DNA of 64,000 nt from NCBI RefSeq assembly GCF_022865125.1, contig NZ_CP094828.1, forward strand, positions 2,315,219-2,379,218, written 5' to 3'. Below, piece after piece: positions 8,874-17,025 of the stretch; positions within the stretch are counted from its first letter, which is position 1; every line of letters starts with the position of its first letter. Made by a program: the position numbers and the translations under genes. The notes beneath the pieces are model-generated. The model saw nothing but the letters and a program-made list of their open reading frames with translations. It was not told the DNA's origin and searched no databases. The stretch comes from Acuticoccus sp. I52.16.1. GTDB taxonomy: Bacteria; Pseudomonadota; Alphaproteobacteria; Rhizobiales; Amorphaceae.

Positions 8874-9344
8874 ATGCAAGCCTTCTGGAAAACCATCGAA
8901 ATCCTCACCGTCGCGACGTTTCTCGGCGCTCTCTTCGTGATGTTCCTGCAGGTCGCGGCGCGTTATGCGATCGGCACCGCCGTACCGTGGACGGACGAGA
9001 CGTCGCGCTGCCTGTTCATCGCCTCGATCTTCATCGGCGCGGCGTTGTGCCAGCGCCGGTCCGAGCACACCCGCATCACGGTGCTGCTCGATCACCTCTC
9101 GCCGTCGGCGCGGCGCGCATGCGAATTCGCCGCGAACGTCTTGTCCGCGATCATCGCCGCGGCGCTCGCCTACGGCGCGCTCGACCAGGTGCTCAATGGC
9201 CGCAACCAGATGCTGGCGACGCTGCCGATCTCGTTTTCCTGGCTCTACGCCATCCAGGGCCTCAGCCTCTCGCTGATGCTCCTTCTCCTGCTGCGCAGCC
9301 TGTGGACCGGCATCGGGCCCAACCGGGGACGCCACGCCGAATGA
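8874..9344 (+). CDS. TRAP transporter small permease (DctQ family)
   Basis: A 156-residue inner-membrane protein with four predicted transmembrane helices, the first covering ILTVATFLGALFVMFLQVA. The family-typical segment WTDETSRCLFIASIFIGAA lies between the first and second helices. It forms the small membrane subunit that pairs with the large permease and docks the binding protein. Its stop overlaps the start of the large permease gene as ATGA, so the two subunits are made in stoichiometric amounts. Confidence 0.92.
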   Translation: MQAFWKTIEILTVATFLGALFVMFLQVAARYAIGTAVPWTDETSRCLFIASIFIGAALCQRRSEHTRITVLLDHLSPSARRACEFAANVLSAIIAAALAYGALDQVLNGRNQMLATLPISFSWLYAIQGLSLSLMLLLLLRSLWTGIGPNRGRHAE

Positions 9345-10630
9345 TCATCTTCGCCGCCCTGTTCGGGACGCTGCTCGTCCTCCTGTTTCTCGGCGTCTCG
9401 GTCGGCCTCTCGCTGATCGGCGCGTCGCTCGCGGTCCTCGCCTACGCCCGCGGGCTCGGCGAGATCCCGTTCGAGATGCTCGCCCAGCGCACGCTCTACG
9501 GCGTCAACAGCTTCACCCTTCTCGCGATCCCGGCCTTCCTCCTCATCGGCCGGCTGATGAACGACTCGGGGATCGCCGATCGCGTCTTCAACATCGCGCG
9601 GGCCATCGTCGGTCCGGTGCGCGGCGGCCTCGGCCACGTCAACGTGCTCTCCAGCATGCTCTTCGCCGGGATGTCGGGATCGGCGGTGGCCGACGCGGGC
9701 GGTCTCGGTCCCGTGCAGATGAAGGCGATGGAGAAGGACGGTTACGTCCGCGGCTTCGCCGCCGCCGTCACGGTCAGCTCGTCGACCATCGGCCCGATCA
9801 TCCCGCCGAGCATCGCCGCGGTGATCTACGGCGCCATCGCCAACGTCTCGATCGCGGCGGTGTTCATCGGTTCGATCCTGCCGGGGATCCTGATGGGGGT
9901 CAGCCTGATGGTGCTCGTCGCGATCATCTCGCACCGGCGCAAATATCCGGTCGGGCCGCGGGTCGATCTGCGCACCTTCGCCACCGCGATCGGCCGCGGG
10001 ATCCTGCCGATCCTGACACCGGTGATCATCATCGCCGGCATCCTGTCGGGCCTGTTCACGCCGACCGAGGCGTCGGCGGTGGCGCTCGTTTACTGCATGG
10101 CGGTGGCCTTCCTCGTCTACCGGACGATCACGCTGCGGCAGTTCTGGGTGATCTGCCTCGAGACGGCGAAGGATACCGCGACACTCCTCCTCATCATCGC
10201 CGGATCGGCGCTCTACGCCTGGGTGTTGGCCCGCTATCAGGTGAACACGCAGATCGTCGACTTCCTGTCGAACAACATCGGCAACAAGTATCTGCTGCTC
10301 ATCCTCCTCAACGTGTTCCTGCTCGTCGTCGGCTGCTTCATCGACGCGGTGCCCGCGCTGTTCATGCTGACGCCGCTGCTTGTGCCGCTCATCGCCAAGT
10401 TCGGCATCGACCCCGTCCATTTCGGCGTGGTGATGATCATCAACCTGATGATCGGCCTGATCACGCCGCCGGTCGGCACGGTGCTTTTCACGGTGCAGAA
10501 GGTCGCCGACATCCCGTTCGGCGTGCTCGTCAAAGAGGTGGCGCCATTCTACATCCCGCTCTTCGTCGTCCTCCTCCTCGTGACCTTCGTGCCGTGGCTG
10601 GTCCTCGGCCTGCCGGGACTTCTGCTTTGA
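9341..10630 (+). CDS. TRAP transporter large permease (DctM family)
   Basis: A 429-residue polytopic membrane protein that forms the ion-coupled transport channel of the TRAP system. Conserved DctM stretches are present: LLAIPAFLLIGRLMNDSGI, MLFAGMSGSAVADAGGLGP and IGLITPPVGTVLF. The ATG at 9341 overlaps the DctQ stop; the open frame upstream of it is a shadow of the DctQ gene. Together with the DctP and DctQ products this is a complete tripartite importer within the sugar-acid operon. Confidence 0.93.
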   Translation: MIIFAALFGTLLVLLFLGVSVGLSLIGASLAVLAYARGLGEIPFEMLAQRTLYGVNSFTLLAIPAFLLIGRLMNDSGIADRVFNIARAIVGPVRGGLGHVNVLSSMLFAGMSGSAVADAGGLGPVQMKAMEKDGYVRGFAAAVTVSSSTIGPIIPPSIAAVIYGAIANVSIAAVFIGSILPGILMGVSLMVLVAIISHRRKYPVGPRVDLRTFATAIGRGILPILTPVIIIAGILSGLFTPTEASAVALVYCMAVAFLVYRTITLRQFWVICLETAKDTATLLLIIAGSALYAWVLARYQVNTQIVDFLSNNIGNKYLLLILLNVFLLVVGCFIDAVPALFMLTPLLVPLIAKFGIDPVHFGVVMIINLMIGLITPPVGTVLFTVQKVADIPFGVLVKEVAPFYIPLFVVLLLVTFVPWLVLGLPGLLL

Positions 10631-10652
10631 CCATCCAGAAACGGATCAAACC

Positions 10653-11603
10653 ATGACTACGCTCGTCTTCGGTGCCCTCGGTCATGTCGGATCGTGGGTG
10701 GCCCACGACCTCGTGGCGCGCGGCGACGACGTCGCGATCTTCGACGCCGGCGCCGGCCGGTTCGACAGTCTCGGGATCGACTATCTCGAGCCCTACCGCG
10801 ACCGCTTCGCCCTCGAGGAGGTCGACGTCCTCGACACCCACACCCTGTTCGAGCGCATGCGCGCCTATGACGGCCGGATCGACGCCGTGATCTTCGGCGT
10901 CGCGGTGATCGCCGGGCCGAACTTCGCGCGCCGGCCGTTCCGCCACATCGAGATCAATACGATGGGGATGCTCAACGTCATCGAGGCATGCCGCATCCTC
11001 GGCGTGCCGAAGTTCATCAACCTCTCCTCGGGCGCAGTCTACGGCAATCATCCGGGCGGCCAGACCGAAGAGACGCCGTACATGGCGACCGATCTCTACT
11101 GCGCCACGAAGATCGCCAACGAAGTGCTGGCGCTCCAATACGGCGCGACCTACGGGATCGACGTGCGCAACGCGCGCCTTTTTGCCGTCTACGGGCCCGG
11201 CAAGCTGCCGTCGCGCATGCACGTCCTCTACCAGGCGCTGTTCGGGCCGCTCGAGGGGATCGACGGCGTGTCGACGCCGGCCGGCGGCGACCAGATGATG
11301 GACTGGACCCATGTGCGCGACACCGCGGCCGGGATCGTCCGTGTCCTCGACACCCCCGGCATCGCGGGTCAGTCCTTCAACATCTCCAACGGCAACGCAG
11401 TGACGCATCGTGACATCGTCGCGGCGGTGCAGGACGTCGTCGGCCGCGACACCCGCGTCACGATGGGGCCGGGCAAGTTCCTCGACCGCGGCGCGCCGCT
11501 TGACATTTCGCGCGCCCGCGAGACGCTCGGCTTCACGCCGAAATTCGCCGATATCCGCGACGGCGTCATCGACTACAAGGACTGGCTCGACCGCGCTCGC
11601 TGA
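10653..11603 (+). CDS. NAD-dependent epimerase/dehydratase family protein
   Basis: A 316-residue extended short-chain dehydrogenase. The N-terminal Rossmann motif is FGALGHVGSWV, the catalytic serine lies in NLSSGAVYG, and the active-site YxxxK reads YCATK near residue 147. Such enzymes epimerise, dehydrate or oxidise sugars and sugar acids using bound NAD. It is the last gene of the TRAP/RLP/kinase operon, 22 bases after the permease, so it may perform an early oxidation or isomerisation of the imported sugar acid. Which step it catalyses cannot be told from sequence. Confidence 0.88.
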   Translation: MTTLVFGALGHVGSWVAHDLVARGDDVAIFDAGAGRFDSLGIDYLEPYRDRFALEEVDVLDTHTLFERMRAYDGRIDAVIFGVAVIAGPNFARRPFRHIEINTMGMLNVIEACRILGVPKFINLSSGAVYGNHPGGQTEETPYMATDLYCATKIANEVLALQYGATYGIDVRNARLFAVYGPGKLPSRMHVLYQALFGPLEGIDGVSTPAGGDQMMDWTHVRDTAAGIVRVLDTPGIAGQSFNISNGNAVTHRDIVAAVQDVVGRDTRVTMGPGKFLDRGAPLDISRARETLGFTPKFADIRDGVIDYKDWLDRAR

Positions 11604-11688
11604 GCGCGGCTGGCGTGGCGCGGCGCTGCTCCTGCGGTTGCGGCCGGGGCGCCTTGGCTGGCCTCACCGGCCTGGATCCGCCTGTCGA

Positions 11689-12492
11689 CTACACCGCCTC
11701 GGCCAGCCGATAGCGAGGCGCCGGACGGTCGTGCGACAGGTTCGGCTCCAGCGCAGCCCGGGCCGCGAGAAAGGCGTTCCAGTCTGCAAGATCGGGGAGG
11801 GAGGGGATCGTCACCGTCTCGCCCGCCTCGAAGCCGGCGAGCGCGGCCTCGACGAGGAGGCCGGGGGCCATCTTCATCACGTCGGGAACGGCGGACACGT
11901 CGGCCCCGGCGCGGTCGAACAGCTCGGTCTTCGTGAAGCCCGGCAGGACGGCCTGCAGGCGGACCCCGCTCCCCGCCACTTCGCCCTGCAGCGCCTCGGT
12001 CAGCGCCAGCACGTACGCCTTACCGGCGACGTAGACCGCGTGGAACCGCTGCGGCGCCATCACCACCGCCGAAGAGATGTTCGTGATGCCGCCCCGCCCG
12101 CGCGCGGCGAAGGCCGCGGCCGCGGCCAGCGTCAGCTCCTGCAGGGCGACGACGTTGACCGCCATCAGCGGCGCGTACCTGCGCGTCTCGCCCCCGAGTA
12201 CGGGCCCGGCGACCCACAGGCCGGCGCAGTTGACCACACGGTCGAGCCGCGGGTCCGAGCTGATCCGCCCCGCGACACGGGCGACATCGCCGGCATCGGT
12301 GAGGTCCGCGCGGCAGACCTCGACGGCGACGGCGTGGTCGTCCCGCAGTCCGGCTGCCAGGGCGTCGAGCCGCTCGGCGTCGCGCGAAACGATGACGAGG
12401 TCGTGCCCCCGTCGCGCGAGTTCCTGGGCGAACGCCTTGCCGATGCCGGATGATGCGCCCGTCACGAGCGCGGTGCCTGTGTTCGTGGTCAT
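11689..12492 (-). CDS. SDR family NAD(P)-dependent oxidoreductase
   Basis: A 267-residue short-chain dehydrogenase with TGASSGIG near residue 12, a NCAG version of the NNAG motif, the catalytic serine in NISSAVV and the active-site YVAGK element. It is cytosolic and without an obvious partner: the gene is transcribed alone on the minus strand between the sugar-acid operon and the AhpD-like gene. The C-terminal extension of about 40 residues after the core fold resembles that of SDRs acting on hydrophobic alcohols, but no substrate can be assigned. Confidence 0.88.
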   Translation of the reverse strand: MTTNTGTALVTGASSGIGKAFAQELARRGHDLVIVSRDAERLDALAAGLRDDHAVAVEVCRADLTDAGDVARVAGRISSDPRLDRVVNCAGLWVAGPVLGGETRRYAPLMAVNVVALQELTLAAAAAFAARGRGGITNISSAVVMAPQRFHAVYVAGKAYVLALTEALQGEVAGSGVRLQAVLPGFTKTELFDRAGADVSAVPDVMKMAPGLLVEAALAGFEAGETVTIPSLPDLADWNAFLAARAALEPNLSHDRPAPRYRLAEAV

Positions 12493-12633
12493 GGTCGCTC
12501 CTTGAGGCCCGGACCGTCCGGGAAAACCATGACCGGACGCTACACGGCCTGGGAGGCTGCGATTACTATATCTATGGATGGATCATCACGCCGCGGATCT
12601 TCGTCTATCCATCGGGCAGAAGGAGATCCCGTC

Positions 12634-12984
12634 ATGATGCTTGATTGGAATACTTACCGTGACGAACTCAAGGCCGGCGTTGGTGCCTTGGGTCGGCTGA
12701 GCCCGGAGACCGTTCGGGGCTATGTCGGCCTATCCTCCGCCGGCGCGAAGAAGGACGTCCTCGGCGCCAAGACGCGCGAGCTGATCGCTCTGGCGGTCGC
12801 CGTCGCCCAGCGCTGTGACGGTTGCATTACGATCCACACCGAGCAGGCGCTGAAAAACGGCGCGAGCGAGGACGAGATCGCCGAGGCGCTCGGGGTCGCG
12901 GTCGCGCTCGGTGCCGGCGCCTCGCTCGTCTACTCGACGCGCGTGATGGACGCCGTCGCCGCCTACCACACGATCGAGGCATGA
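12634..12984 (+). CDS. Carboxymuconolactone decarboxylase (AhpD-like) family protein
   Basis: A 116-residue all-helical protein with the AhpD-type redox motif CDGC followed by ITIH (about residues 67-74), the pattern of alkylhydroperoxidase-like disulfide reductases. I start at ATG 12634 because AAGGAG lies nine bases upstream; the longer open frame has no ribosome-binding site. It probably protects against peroxides or organic radicals, or reduces a partner disulfide. Its stop overlaps the start of the following, broken, substrate-binding-protein gene, so the pair was once a unit. Confidence 0.88.
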   Translation: MMLDWNTYRDELKAGVGALGRLSPETVRGYVGLSSAGAKKDVLGAKTRELIALAVAVAQRCDGCITIHTEQALKNGASEDEIAEALGVAVALGAGASLVYSTRVMDAVAAYHTIEA

Positions 12985-13713
12985 GCGGCCGGCCGATCCG
13001 CGTCGGCCACATCGACCTTTCCTTCCACGACGCGTCGTCCCGCGCGGTCGAGGCCATCCTTGTGGAGGTGGGTCATGCGGTCGAACGCTCCGCCGCGCCG
13101 CACGAGGAGATGTTCGCCCGGCTCGGACGCGGCGAGGTGGACGTTCTCGTCTCGGCCTGGCTGCCGGCGAGTCACGGCGCCTATCTCGCCCCTTTCGAGG
13201 CGGACGTGCGCAAGCTCGGCATTCTCTACGAGCCCTACTGCTTCTGGGGCGCGCCGCACTACGTGCCGGACGCGATCGAGCGTCGCCGACCTCGTCGGTC
13301 CTATGGCGCTCCGGCGGATGGAGCGGCTCATCCAGGGGATCAATCCCGGCGCCGGCATCAGTCGTTTTTCGAAGGCGATCCTATCCGCCTACGAACTCGA
13401 TGCGGTCGGTTACCACTTCGAAACAGGCACCGAGGCGGACTGCTTCGGCCGCTACGAGCGGGCGGTCGCCGAGCGTCGCTGGGTGGTGGTCCCCTTGTGG
13501 CACCCACAGTGGCTGAACCACCGCTACCGGATCCGCGAACTCGAGGAGCCGCGCGGCCTCCTCGGCGGCAACGATGCGGCAACGCTCATCGTTCGCAAGG
13601 ACGCCGAGGCGCTGATCGGAGAGGCGACCCTTTCCCGCCTGTCCCACCTGACCCTCGGCAACGGACACGTCAGCGCGCTCGACGACGCGCTCCGACGAGC
13701 GCGACCCTCATGA
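12981..13713 (+). pseudogene. Glycine betaine/choline-type ABC substrate-binding protein, frameshifted
   Basis: The reading begins at ATG 12981 with RPIRVGHIDLSFHDASSRAV and shows OpuAC-like features such as LVSAWLPASHGAYL and YEPYCFWGAPHYVPDAI. At about 13278 the homology jumps one frame forward and continues with SVADLVGPMALRRM and GINPGAGI to a natural end at 13713. One extra base or two missing bases explain the change. The intact product would be about 244 residues and has no signal peptide, so even unbroken it may have acted as a cytosolic binding protein. A sequencing error cannot be excluded. Confidence 0.72.
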
Positions 13714-13792
13714 CGCGGCGCCGGGCCCACAGGCGCCTCGCTCGGGGCCGCACCGAGCGAGGCCGCAGGCGTCGCCGGCGCGGGGGTGCGCC

Positions 13793-14809
13793 TCAGTCCC
13801 ACCCCTCCAGTACGATCTTGCCCTTCGCGCGGTGGCTCTCCAGCAGAGCGTGGGCGCGCTTCAGGTTGGCCGCGTTGATCGCGCCGTAGCTCTCGCCGAG
13901 CGTCGTCTTCAGCGTGCCGTCGTCGATCAGGCGGGAGACCTCGTTCAGGAGCTCGCCCTGCTTCTCGATGTCGGCGGTGCCGAACATCGAGCGGGTGAAC
14001 ATGAACTCCCAGTGCGTCGACACGCTCTTCCGCTTGAAGGGCGAGACGTCGAGCGTCTCCGGGTCGTCGATCAGCGCGAACCGGCCCTGCGGGGCGATCA
14101 GCTTGGCCACCTCGGGGAGGTGCTCGTCGGTGTGGGTCGTGGAGAACACGAAGGCGGGCGCGCCGATGCCGAGCGCCTCGACCTGCGCGGCCAGCGGCTG
14201 CGTATGGTCGATGACGTGGGTGGCGCCGAGGCCCTTCGCCCATGCCGTCGTCTCGCCGCGCGAGGCGGTGGTGACGACGGTGAGATCGGTCAGCTTCGCG
14301 GCGAGCTGCGTCGCCATGGAGCCGACACCGCCCGCCCCGCCGATGATCAGGATCGCGCGCGCCGCGCCGGGCACCGGCCGGCGCACGTCGAGCCGGTCGA
14401 ACAGCGCCTCCCAGGCGGTGATGGTCGTGAGCGGCAGGGCGGCCGCTTCGGGGGCCGAAAGGCTCGCCGGCTTCGTGCCGACGATGCGTTCGTCGACGAG
14501 ATGATACTCGGCGTTCGTGCCCGGGCGGCCGATCGCCCCGGCGTAGAACACCAGGTCTCCGGGGGCGTAGAGGGTCGCCTCGCGGCCGACGGCCTCGACC
14601 ACGCCGACCGCATCCCAGCCGAGCACCCTCCAATCGCCCGCAGCGGGCGCGGCCTGCATGCGAACCTTCGTGTCCACCGGGTTCACCGAAACGGCCTGCA
14701 CGGCGACGAGCAGGTCGCGGCCCACCGGCGTCGGCCGGGGGAGCGTGATGTCCTGGAGGGAGCGGTCGTCCTCGATCGGCAGGGACGTCTGATAGCCGAC
14801 AGCGCGCAT
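13793..14809 (-). CDS. Zinc-type alcohol dehydrogenase-like / NADPH:quinone reductase family protein
   Basis: A 338-residue medium-chain reductase. It opens with a GroES-like domain (SVNPVDTKVR, then the GWDAVGVVEAVG region) and continues with a Rossmann domain carrying GGAGGVGSMATQLA. The zinc-ligand cysteines are absent, so it is the quinone-reductase type of the superfamily, reducing quinones or enones with NADPH. I start at 14809 because GGAGA lies five bases upstream, though ATG 14821 is also possible. It is divergent from an HxlR regulator across 101 bases, a common pairing in which the regulator senses electrophiles and induces the reductase. Confidence 0.9.
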   Translation of the reverse strand: MRAVGYQTSLPIEDDRSLQDITLPRPTPVGRDLLVAVQAVSVNPVDTKVRMQAAPAAGDWRVLGWDAVGVVEAVGREATLYAPGDLVFYAGAIGRPGTNAEYHLVDERIVGTKPASLSAPEAAALPLTTITAWEALFDRLDVRRPVPGAARAILIIGGAGGVGSMATQLAAKLTDLTVVTTASRGETTAWAKGLGATHVIDHTQPLAAQVEALGIGAPAFVFSTTHTDEHLPEVAKLIAPQGRFALIDDPETLDVSPFKRKSVSTHWEFMFTRSMFGTADIEKQGELLNEVSRLIDDGTLKTTLGESYGAINAANLKRAHALLESHRAKGKIVLEGWD

Positions 14810-14910
14810 AAGGGTCTCCATTGCGGATTGCTGCCAGCCGAAGTGACGATTACTTCTCAATTCACCAAGAACGCACATTTCTAACCCATAGTGTCGAAAA
14901 GGATACCGGG

Positions 14911-15291
14911 ATGGCGAAGGCTCGGCACGAGCGGTTCGATTGCTCGCCTGGATGCGCCGTCGAGGCGGCGCTGCAATTCATCGACGGGAAGTGGAAGGGG
15001 GTGATCCTCTACCACCTCCTCGCCGGGACGATGCGGTTCAACGAGATCCGCAGGGCGATCCCCAGCGTCACTCAGCGCATGCTGACGAACCAGCTTCGCG
15101 AGCTGGAAGCGGACGAGCTGATCACCCGCACCGTCTATGCCGAGGTCCCGCCGAAGGTGGAGTACGGCCTCACCGAACGCGGCCGGACGCTCGAGCCGGT
15201 CCTGTCGGCGCTGAGAGCCTGGGGTGTCGATCATTCCGGCGTAGCCCTGAGCACGGACGAGACCGGTGCGAGCACCGCGAAGGTCGCGTGA
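14911..15291 (+). CDS. HxlR family winged-helix transcriptional regulator
   Basis: A 126-residue DNA-binding protein. It starts with the HxlR-type N terminus FDCSPGCAVEAALQFIDGKW, continues with a winged helix containing RFNEIRRAIPSVTQRMLTNQ and LRELEADELI, and ends with a C-terminal helix. Cysteines at about residues 10 and 14 are positioned as in thiol- or electrophile-sensing relatives. It is divergent from the quinone-reductase-like gene and very likely controls it from the shared 14810-14910 region. Confidence 0.9.
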   Translation: MAKARHERFDCSPGCAVEAALQFIDGKWKGVILYHLLAGTMRFNEIRRAIPSVTQRMLTNQLRELEADELITRTVYAEVPPKVEYGLTERGRTLEPVLSALRAWGVDHSGVALSTDETGASTAKVA

Positions 15292-15534
15292 CCGCGTAAG
15301 CGGAGCCGCGCGGACGCAAGGCACGCGGGCGGGGTCGGTGTGCGTGATCATCGGTATGTCCGGGCTGCGGATACGGGAAGCTTAGTCGACCCCTGCCTGC
15401 GGGCCGAAGGTCGTTTGCACCGCGTTTCCGGACATCGGCTGTCCGCAATATCGATCTGATTTATACTTGGAGATAAGAAGTCGAAGCCGGGAAAATCGGC
15501 TTTACTCGCGACATCGCCAACGGACGAGGTTGCC

Positions 15535-16479
15535 ATGATTACCGTGGGTCTCATCGCCGTCCCCCCGATGCAGCTCATGTCGCTCGCCGCGATGACCGTC
15601 CTGCAAACGGCCAACTCCCTGGCCGACGACCCGGCCTATCGCATCGAGCTGGTGTCCGAGGCCGGCGGGCTCGTCGTGACCTCGGTCGGCTTCGGGGTCG
15701 ACACGAGGCCCATCGGAGACGCTCGCTTCGACACCGTACTGGTCAGCGCGTTCGCCGGCACGCAGGCCCCCTCGCCCTCTCTGGCCGCGTCCGTCGGGCG
15801 GCTGGCCGCCGATGCGCGGCGGGTGGGGTCCTTCTGCACCGGAGCGTTCGTACTCGCCGAAGCGGGGCTCCTCGACGGGCGTCGCGCGACGACGCACTGG
15901 CGCCAACTCTCCAGGCTGGAGCGGGCCTTTCCCCGTGTCCGCCTGTTGCGAGATCGGCTCTACGTCAACGACGGGAAGTTTTGGACCGCCGCCGGGATGA
16001 CCGCCGGGATCGACATGATGCTCGCCTTCGTCGAGGCCGATCTCGGCGAGGAGGCGGCGCGGGCGATCGCCGAGCGCATGATCATGGAGCGGCGGCGGCC
16101 GGGCGGCGGAATGCAGGTGTCCAGCCTCCTGACGCTCAACCCCAAGACGGATCGGATCGAAGCCGTTCTGACCTTCGCCAAGAAGAACCTCAAAACGCGG
16201 CTGACCGTGTCGCAGCTTGCCGACGTCGCGCATCTGTCGCCCCGCCAGTTCAGCCGGTCCTTTCACGCAGCGACCGGCCAGTCCCCCGCCAAGGTGGTCG
16301 AGCGGCTGCGGGTGGAGGCGGCGCATGCGATGATCGTCGCCTCGCGTCACTCGCTCGACACCATCGCCGCCGAGACCGGCTTTGCCGATCGCGAGCGCAT
16401 GCGCCGGGCGTTCCTGCGCGTCCACGGCCGACCCCCACAGGATCTCAGGCGCACCGCACGCGAACTCGCAGCCGCCTGA
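15535..16479 (+). CDS. GlxA family transcriptional regulator (DJ-1/PfpI domain plus AraC helix-turn-helix)
   Basis: A 314-residue regulator. Residues 1-180 form a DJ-1/PfpI-like sensor domain with the nucleophile-elbow cysteine in GSFCTGAFVLAEAGLLDG. The C-terminal 100 residues hold two AraC helix-turn-helices, including LSPRQFSRSFHAATGQSPAK. It stands directly upstream of the molybdenum hydroxylase operon in the same direction (88 bases from stop to start), so it is a candidate activator of it. The 243 bases before this gene hold no other gene; TATACT at 15462-15467 could be a -10 element. Confidence 0.9.
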   Translation: MITVGLIAVPPMQLMSLAAMTVLQTANSLADDPAYRIELVSEAGGLVVTSVGFGVDTRPIGDARFDTVLVSAFAGTQAPSPSLAASVGRLAADARRVGSFCTGAFVLAEAGLLDGRRATTHWRQLSRLERAFPRVRLLRDRLYVNDGKFWTAAGMTAGIDMMLAFVEADLGEEAARAIAERMIMERRRPGGGMQVSSLLTLNPKTDRIEAVLTFAKKNLKTRLTVSQLADVAHLSPRQFSRSFHAATGQSPAKVVERLRVEAAHAMIVASRHSLDTIAAETGFADRERMRRAFLRVHGRPPQDLRRTARELAAA

Positions 16480-16567
16480 CCCCCACCCCACGACATCGAC
16501 CGGCCCCCGGACCGGCGCCGCGCGCGCCGAGGGGAGCCCTCTGCCCAACCATTGGAGGCAATCCGCC

Positions 16568-17017
16568 ATGTTCACCCTGACCATCAACGGCGAGGCGCGC
16601 GACGTCGACGCCGACGAGGGCACGCCGCTCCTCTTCGTCCTGCGCGACACGCTCGGGATGACCGGAACCAAGTATGGCTGCGGCATCGCCCAGTGCGGCG
16701 CCTGCACGGTGCTCCTGGACGGGTCGGCGATGCGCTCTTGCCAGCTCCCGGTGGAGAGTGTCGGCACGTCGGAGGTCACGACGATCGAGGCCGTCGAGGC
16801 GGACGACGTCGGCAAGCGCGTCGTCGCGGCGTGGATCGAGGGGCAGGTGCCCCAGTGCGGCTACTGCCAGTCCGGGCAGGTGATGGCCGCGACCGCGTTG
16901 CTGAAAGAGACGCCCGAGCCCGGCGACGACGACATCCTCTACGGCATGTCCAACATCTGCCGCTGCGGGACCTACAACGCCATCGCCGCCGCCGTGCGGC
17001 AGGCCGCCAAGGCGTGA
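16568..17017 (+). CDS. (2Fe-2S)-binding small subunit of xanthine-oxidase-family molybdenum hydroxylase (isoquinoline 1-oxidoreductase alpha-like)
   Basis: A 149-residue electron-transfer subunit with two [2Fe-2S] clusters. The plant-ferredoxin-type ligands appear in GCGIAQCGACTVLLDG with a later cysteine, and the second cluster in QCGYCQSGQVMA and ICRCGTYNAI. It passes electrons from the Mo site to a downstream acceptor. The start at ATG 16568 follows GGAGG. It is nine bases ahead of the large subunit gene. The lack of an FAD-subunit gene matches the isoquinoline 1-oxidoreductase/aldehyde dehydrogenase type that uses a cytochrome acceptor. Confidence 0.93.
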   Translation: MFTLTINGEARDVDADEGTPLLFVLRDTLGMTGTKYGCGIAQCGACTVLLDGSAMRSCQLPVESVGTSEVTTIEAVEADDVGKRVVAAWIEGQVPQCGYCQSGQVMAATALLKETPEPGDDDILYGMSNICRCGTYNAIAAAVRQAAKA

Positions 17018-17025
17018 GGGGCGCC

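Noticed and set aside
9245..10420. 391-codon antisense open frame across the DctM gene
   Set aside because: The translation is almost wholly charged residues, the mirror of a hydrophobic membrane protein, so it is not a gene.
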